A stretch of DNA of 64,000 bases from Heterorhizobium halophytocola. Lineage in GTDB: Bacteria > Pseudomonadota > Alphaproteobacteria > Rhizobiales > Rhizobiaceae. The DNA lies in assembly GCF_017873095.1 (NCBI RefSeq), contig NZ_JAGGJU010000011.1, positions 1-64,000 on the forward strand, in the 5' to 3' direction. This document shows, in pieces, positions 59,612-64,000 of this stretch (its first letter is position 1; every line of letters begins with the position of its first letter). The position numbers and the translations under genes were made by a program. The notes below the pieces were generated by a model. That model had not been told where the DNA came from. It was given only the letters and a program-made list of their open reading frames with translations, and made no database searches.

Positions 59612-60247
59612 ATGGCGCTCGAAGTCTGGATCGCGTTCGCAGTGGCATCGATGGTGCTGCTCGTCATACCGGGACCGACGATCCTGCTCGTCGTGTCCTA
59701 CGCGCTCGGCCATGGCCGACGAACGGCAGTGGCGACGGCGACCGGCGTGGTGTTCGGCGATTTCCTGGCGATGACCGCCTCGATCCTCGGGCTCGGCGCG
59801 CTGCTGGCGGCCTCTGCCGATCTCTACGGCATCCTGCGCCTGATCGGCGGCGCCTATCTCGTCTATCTCGGCATCCGGCTGTGGCGCGCCCCGGTTGGTG
59901 ACGATCCGATCGCCGACAACGACAATCTGCCCGAAGAAAGCCCGCTGCGCATCCTGTTTCACGCCTTTGCCGTGACCGCGCTCAATCCGAAGAGCATCGT
60001 CTTCTTCGTCGCCTTCGTGCCGCAGTTCATCGATCCGAATGCCGCGCTGCTGCCGCAGGTGGTGGTGATGGAGGCGACCTTCCTCGTGCTCGCCGGCCTC
60101 AACGCCATCGGCTATGCGCTGATCGCCGACAAGGCGCGCAGCTATATCCGCCGCAAGGCCGTGCGCCGGGCCGTCAATCGCACCGGCGGCACACTGCTGA
60201 TCGCGGCCGGCGCCGTGACCGCCGGATATCGCAAGATCGCGGCCTGA
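59612..60247 (+). CDS. LysE family amino acid exporter
   Basis: A 211-residue membrane protein with about six helices of the LysE/RhtB type. Family features are the N-terminal PGPTILLVVSYALGHGRRTA, GVVFGDFL and the mid-protein TALNPKSIVFFVAFVPQFI. It likely exports amino acids or related metabolites; the substrate is unknown. GAGGAGAGG lies close upstream of the ATG. It follows pfp by 49 bp on the same strand and may be co-transcribed. Confidence 0.92.
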   Translation: MALEVWIAFAVASMVLLVIPGPTILLVVSYALGHGRRTAVATATGVVFGDFLAMTASILGLGALLAASADLYGILRLIGGAYLVYLGIRLWRAPVGDDPIADNDNLPEESPLRILFHAFAVTALNPKSIVFFVAFVPQFIDPNAALLPQVVVMEATFLVLAGLNAIGYALIADKARSYIRRKAVRRAVNRTGGTLLIAAGAVTAGYRKIAA

Positions 60248-60587
60248 AAGGCGCCTCTCGTGAGCGAAGCGCGTTTCGGGAGCCTGACCTTGCGCCGGAA
60301 CAGGCCGCTCGAAGCGTGCGGGACCGGAGTGCGCTTTGGACGTCACAGGCAGGCTGCTTTCACCACCGGTCAGCCGACAAGTGTGGCGCCTGCCGCGCGC
60401 GTGCCGCAATTTGGCCTTTCATGCGTGAAAATGCGATTGTCGGATTATCGCGACTCCGCGAGATTCGCCTGAGACAGCGACAGTCCTCTTCGATCCCCGC
60501 GGATTTCGAAGTCCAGGACTTTCGGCGTTGATATGCATGCGGGCACGATTTGCCGGTTGGGCGCATGGTTTTGCGCCAGAGGGGACA
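60248..60587. other. Gap between lysE-type and transglycosylase genes
   Basis: About 340 bp with no supportable gene. The transglycosylase frame stays open back to 60528, but the chosen start at 60588 lies after it. No terminator with a clear T tract or recognised operator was found. Confidence 0.4.
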
Positions 60588-61553
60588 ATGGGATTTGTGG
60601 GATTTGGCATGGTGGGACTAGGCATGGCGAACCGCGTGGCCTTCATCGTCGGTGTGTGCGGACTGGGGGCGGCGATGGCCGGCCTGTCGGGTTGCACCAG
60701 CGGCATGGAAGAAGCGGCACGCCAGGAATTGAAGGCACGCCCGACGGCCGGCCAATCGTCGGACGACATGCGCGCTGCCGCCCTGGCACTGCAGCCGGCT
60801 GACGATGGCGGCGCCGAAGGCCCTGCCCCGACCGTTCCGGGAACGACCACCCTGGTGCCGCTTCCGACCTTCAAGGTCGCCGTTCTGTCGAGCCCCGATG
60901 CAACCCCGACCGCCGATCAGGCCGAAGCCGTGATGGTCGCCCGCCAGACGGCGGCGCTGCAGGCACCGGCCATGCCGACAAATCCCAATCCGGACGCCCT
61001 GCCCGATGTGGCCAATGCGAGCCTGGCGATGGAAGACGACGAGGTCGCCGTTCCACCGCAGCCGGCCATCGCACCATCGGTCATCCCCAGCCCCCGTCCG
61101 GGCACCGCCCTTGCCTATGCAGACACCCGCGCCTCGGGATCGCTTGCCGCACTCAACAGCGATTACGATACGTCCGCGCCGGCCGCCGACCTGCCGACCA
61201 CCTCGGGACCGACGGTGATCAATGGCCTGATCAAGAAATATTCGGTCGCCTACCAGGTCCCCGAATCGCTGGTGCACCGCGTGGTCCACCGCGAAAGCCG
61301 CTACAATCCGGCAGCCTTCAACCACGGTCATTACGGGCTGATGCAGATCAAGTATGCGACGGCCAAGTCGATGGGCTATTCCGGTCCGGCCTCGGGCCTG
61401 TTCGACGCTGAAAACAACCTCAAATATGCGATCAAATATCTGCGCGGCGCCTGGCTTGTCGCCGACAAGGATGCCGACGATGCCGTGCGCTATTATGCCC
61501 GCGGCTATTATTACGATGCCAAGCGTCGGGGCATGCTGAGCGTCTTTCGATAA
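60588..61553 (+). CDS. Lipoprotein-like lytic transglycosylase
   Basis: A 321-residue protein with a hydrophobic N-terminal signal and an LSGC-type lipobox (about residue 36), then about 170 residues of low-complexity Ala/Pro/Thr-rich linker. The SLT domain starts near residue 210, with the Glu in VVHRESRYNPAAF, GHYGLMQIKYATAKSMGY and ARGYYYDAKRRG at the end. It would be an outer-membrane-anchored peptidoglycan cleaving enzyme. GAGGGG precedes the ATG at 60588; ATGs at 60537, 60609 and 60624 are alternatives. Its stop lies just before the convergent serine hydrolase. Confidence 0.85.
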   Translation: MGFVGFGMVGLGMANRVAFIVGVCGLGAAMAGLSGCTSGMEEAARQELKARPTAGQSSDDMRAAALALQPADDGGAEGPAPTVPGTTTLVPLPTFKVAVLSSPDATPTADQAEAVMVARQTAALQAPAMPTNPNPDALPDVANASLAMEDDEVAVPPQPAIAPSVIPSPRPGTALAYADTRASGSLAALNSDYDTSAPAADLPTTSGPTVINGLIKKYSVAYQVPESLVHRVVHRESRYNPAAFNHGHYGLMQIKYATAKSMGYSGPASGLFDAENNLKYAIKYLRGAWLVADKDADDAVRYYARGYYYDAKRRGMLSVFR

Positions 61554-61562
61554 GTCTCCGCG

Positions 61563-62942
61563 TCAGCCGCCGCGGTTGACGGCGCGCGCCACAGCCTTGA
61601 CCAGCGGCTCCGGCCGGTAGCCGAGGCTCGAGGGCGTCAGCCCCATGCGCAACACCACCAGCGACTGCGAGCGGATCACCGCCATGGACTGCCCGTCATG
61701 GCCGATCAGCCAGAACGTGTCGTCCGGCACGCCCGAGGCGGCATTCGGCACCCCTCCGGGCCCCTCCTTCCAGGCCTGCAGCCGGGTATAGGCGCCTTTC
61801 GACGCCTCCGTCGGCGTCGCCATCGCTTCGACGAACCCCTCTGGCAGTAGCCGCGTGCCGTTCCAGACACCGTCATCGGCAAGCAGCAGGCCGAAGCGCG
61901 CCCAGTCCCTGGCGGTCGCATAGAGATAGGAACTGCCGACGAAGGTGCCGGCCGCATCGGCCTCCAGCACGGCCGAGCGCATGGATAGCGGGCCGAACAG
62001 AGCCTGCCTTGGAAAATCCAGGGCCGCTTGCGCGTCACCCACCCGGTTCATCCAGATCCGCGACAAGAGGACGCCGGTGCCGGACGAGTAGGAAAAGCTT
62101 TGCCCGGGTTCGGCAATCTTCGGCCGGGTCGCTGCGAAATCGGCCATGTCGGGCTCGAGAAACAGCATCCGGGTCGCATCGGAGACGTTGCCATACTCCT
62201 CGTTGAATGCGAGGCCGCTTTCCATTGCCAGCAGCGAGGAGAGGCTGATGTCGCGGCGGCTGTCGTTCGTCCAGGCCGGCAGCAAATCCCGGTCGTCCAG
62301 CCCGATCCGCCCCTGCTCCACCAGCCTGCCGATCAAGGCGGCGTTGACGGTCTTGGCCATCGACCAGCCGATCAGCGGCAATGGACGGCTGAAGCCGGCG
62401 CCATAGGCCTCACCGATGATCCGGCCGTCCCGGATGACGATCACGGCGCGCATGCCGGGGCCCAGAAGATCCGGATTGGAGAGAATGCCGGCAAGCGGCG
62501 CTATCGTCTGCGCCTCCGCATCGCCCTGCGGCCACGGCGCATCGGGCAGCGGCGGCAAAGGCTCGGTTTCGGCCAGCGACAGCGCTCGTGCCGCGCGCTC
62601 CTGCCCCTTGGGCACGACGGCGCAACCGAGGCCATTGCGGGCGATGGCGGTCTGCGGCGCGATGAAACCGGCCATCCGCGCCGTCACGCTGCGGCTGGCG
62701 GTATCGACAGAAACGCCGACCAGCCGCAGCAAGGCATTGCCCGGCGCCTGCACGTCGAAGGCCAAGACATCGCCGGCATTGCGACCGGCGATGAAGACGT
62801 TCGAGCACACCAGCTTGGCGGTATATCCGGTCCCGACGCGCAGGAGTTCGGGTGGACTGAGGCCCAGCCATAACAGGATCGCCCCGACCACCGCCCACCA
62901 GGCAAGGGTCACTCCCGCTATGACCTTCAACGCCAGCCGCAT
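61563..62942 (-). CDS. Beta-lactamase-fold serine hydrolase
   Basis: A 459-residue protein with an N-terminal membrane helix (about residues 8-28) and a class C beta-lactamase/esterase-like domain. The catalytic SxxK is SMAK at residues 194-197, the second motif is YSSGTG and the third region contains LIGHDGQ (HxG). Such proteins are D,D-peptidase, esterase or amidase relatives; the true substrate is unknown. The first 150 residues form an extra domain without a recognised family. GGGGAGG precedes the ATG at 62942. Confidence 0.85.
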   Translation of the reverse strand: MRLALKVIAGVTLAWWAVVGAILLWLGLSPPELLRVGTGYTAKLVCSNVFIAGRNAGDVLAFDVQAPGNALLRLVGVSVDTASRSVTARMAGFIAPQTAIARNGLGCAVVPKGQERAARALSLAETEPLPPLPDAPWPQGDAEAQTIAPLAGILSNPDLLGPGMRAVIVIRDGRIIGEAYGAGFSRPLPLIGWSMAKTVNAALIGRLVEQGRIGLDDRDLLPAWTNDSRRDISLSSLLAMESGLAFNEEYGNVSDATRMLFLEPDMADFAATRPKIAEPGQSFSYSSGTGVLLSRIWMNRVGDAQAALDFPRQALFGPLSMRSAVLEADAAGTFVGSSYLYATARDWARFGLLLADDGVWNGTRLLPEGFVEAMATPTEASKGAYTRLQAWKEGPGGVPNAASGVPDDTFWLIGHDGQSMAVIRSQSLVVLRMGLTPSSLGYRPEPLVKAVARAVNRGG

Positions 62943-63079
62943 GCCCACCTCCCCGGTTTTGTGTCATGCAATCAGGAATTTGCCTCGGCGCAAAGCATAA
63001 TCTTCATTCGCGCCCGCTGAAATGCCGACACCACCTATCCGGGAAGACCGATGACGGGAAAGCGTGATTGTCGCGGCCG

Positions 63080-63097
63080 CTGTCATGAAACTTTTGC
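63080..63097 (+). promoter_or_regulatory. Candidate Pho box upstream of btaA
   Basis: CTGTCAT at 63080-63086, four bases (GAAA), then CTTTTGC at 63091-63097. The first half is a perfect PhoB half-site (CTGTCAT-N4-CTGTCAT in rhizobia); the second matches only in part. It lies 45 bp before the btaA start, the expected place for PhoB activation under phosphate starvation. Confidence 0.6.
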
Positions 63098-63141
63098 AAG
63101 CCATCGCTAAATGGCGTCAAACAGCCAAGACAGGGGTCAGC

Positions 63142-64000
63142 CATGGGTGAGGTTCTCCAGCCGTCCGGCCTTCGCAGGAATGCGAAGCTGAAGGTCGCAC
63201 TTCTGCAGCACAAGGCGCTATCGGCCGACGGCCTGTCCGAACGTCTGTTCGGCATGCTGTTTTCCGGTCTGGTCTACCCGCAGATCTGGGAGGACCCCCA
63301 GGTCGACATGGAAGCCATGGAACTCAGCGAAGGGCACCGGCTCGTCACCATCGGTTCGGGCGGCTGCAACATGCTGGCCTATCTCTCGCGCAATCCCGAA
63401 GCGATCGACGTCGTCGATCTCAATCCCAACCACATCGCGCTGAACCGGCTGAAGCTTGCGGCCTTCCGCACCTTGCCGGACCACAAGACGCTGCTCGGCC
63501 TTCTGGGCGGCGAAGCGCGGCGCGGCAATGTGCGCAATTACAGCCGTTATATCCGCCCGCATCTGGACGCGGAGACCCGCCGCTACTGGGACCGCCGCCG
63601 GCTGTCCGGACGCCGGCGCATCGCCGTGTTCAACGCCAATATCTACCGCACCGGCCTGCTCGGGCGCTTTATCGGTGCCGGCCACCTGATGGCGCGGCTG
63701 AATGGCGTGCGGCTGGAGGAATTCGCCAAGACGAGATCGGTGCGCGAACAGCGGCAGTTCTTCGACGAGCAGATCGCGCCGCTGTTCGACCGCAAGATCG
63801 TCCGCTTCATCACCAGCCGCAAGAGTTCGCTGTTCGGTCTCGGCATTCCGCCGCAGCAATATGACGAACTGGCCAGCGTGGCCGAAGACGGCAGCCTGGC
63901 GACCGTGCTGCGCCAGCGGCTGGAAAAGCTGGCCTGCCATTTTCCGCTGAAGGACAATTACTTTGCCTGGCAGGCCTTTGCCCGCCGCTATCCGCGCGAG
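63142..64000 (+). CDS. btaA: Probable S-adenosylmethionine:diacylglycerol aminocarboxypropyltransferase BtaA (partial)
   Basis: The window ends inside this gene, leaving 286 codons. The product is a DUF3419 protein: LSERLFGMLFSGLVYPQIWEDPQVDMEAMEL, a SAM-binding-like VTIGSGGCNMLAYLSRNP and VDLNPNHIALNRLKLAAF. BtaA makes the betaine lipid DGTS headgroup precursor with the methyltransferase BtaB, replacing phospholipids when phosphate is scarce. The adjacent candidate Pho box supports this. btaB would be expected beyond the window. DUF3419 proteins with other roles exist, so the name rests on family plus regulation. Confidence 0.82.

Overview
The window is high-GC chromosomal DNA of an alphaproteobacterium, most likely a member of the Rhizobiaceae. 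The indications are the division and cell-wall (dcw) gene order followed by lpxC-bamD-recN, a PPi-type phosphofructokinase next to a LysE exporter and a soluble transglycosylase, a DUF3419/BtaA gene behind a Pho box, an FtsZ with a very long Ala/Pro-rich linker, a chemoreceptor ending in a WEEF-type tail, and two copies of a palindromic repeat of the kind common between rhizobial genes. No tRNA, rRNA operon, phage, insertion sequence or CRISPR was seen.

Left part (1-21,130). An 8-bp tandem repeat opens the window, followed by a YqaA/DedA-type membrane protein and a 1.25-kb gene-free stretch holding a long inverted repeat. Housekeeping genes follow on both strands: nicotinamidase (pncA), a DUF2164 protein, the AzlCD amino-acid exporter pair, aminopeptidase P, a DUF1127-like small protein with an apparent anti-Shine-Dalgarno 'cuckoo' RNA in its 3' region, prmA, a SCO copper chaperone, a chemoreceptor-CheW pair, two paralogous small secreted proteins flanking a Stf0-type sulfotransferase, creA, a DEDDh exonuclease, a GNAT acetyltransferase, an alpha/beta hydrolase, a DEAD-box RNA helicase with a DbpA-type domain, the TIGR02587/TIGR02588 membrane pair and a methyltransferase.

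Centre (21,155-50,820, all minus strand). Reading in the direction of transcription, a promoter carrying four 10-bp-spaced TGGG boxes precedes mraZ-rsmH-ftsL-ftsI-murE-murF-mraY-murD-ftsW-murG-murC-murB, then a 0.4-kb AT-rich gap, then ddlB-ftsQ-ftsA-ftsZ, a terminator, lpxC, bamD and recN. Beyond an AT-rich gap lie two genes of unknown function (26,496-27,173 and 25,955-26,461), a cardiolipin synthase, an endonuclease/exonuclease/phosphatase protein and ligA. The cluster makes and flips lipid II (MurB-G, MraY), polymerises it at the septum (FtsW/FtsI), assembles the divisome (FtsZ, A, Q, L) and supplies outer-membrane functions (LpxC, BamD).

Right part (50,998-64,000). The RNase P RNA gene is followed by an FAD-dependent oxidoreductase, membrane PQQ-glucose dehydrogenase (gcd), a lytic transglycosylase, an operon of AmpD-type amidase and DjlA-like J-protein, PPi-phosphofructokinase, a LysE exporter, a second lipoprotein-like transglycosylase, a serine hydrolase and, cut by the window edge, a probable btaA for phosphate-starvation betaine lipid synthesis.

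Most of the window is ordinary core genome. The less ordinary items are the DUF1127-like/cuckoo RNA unit, the tandem secreted paralogues, the two-gene unknown cassette between recN and cls, and the MraZ box array lying over the dcw promoter.
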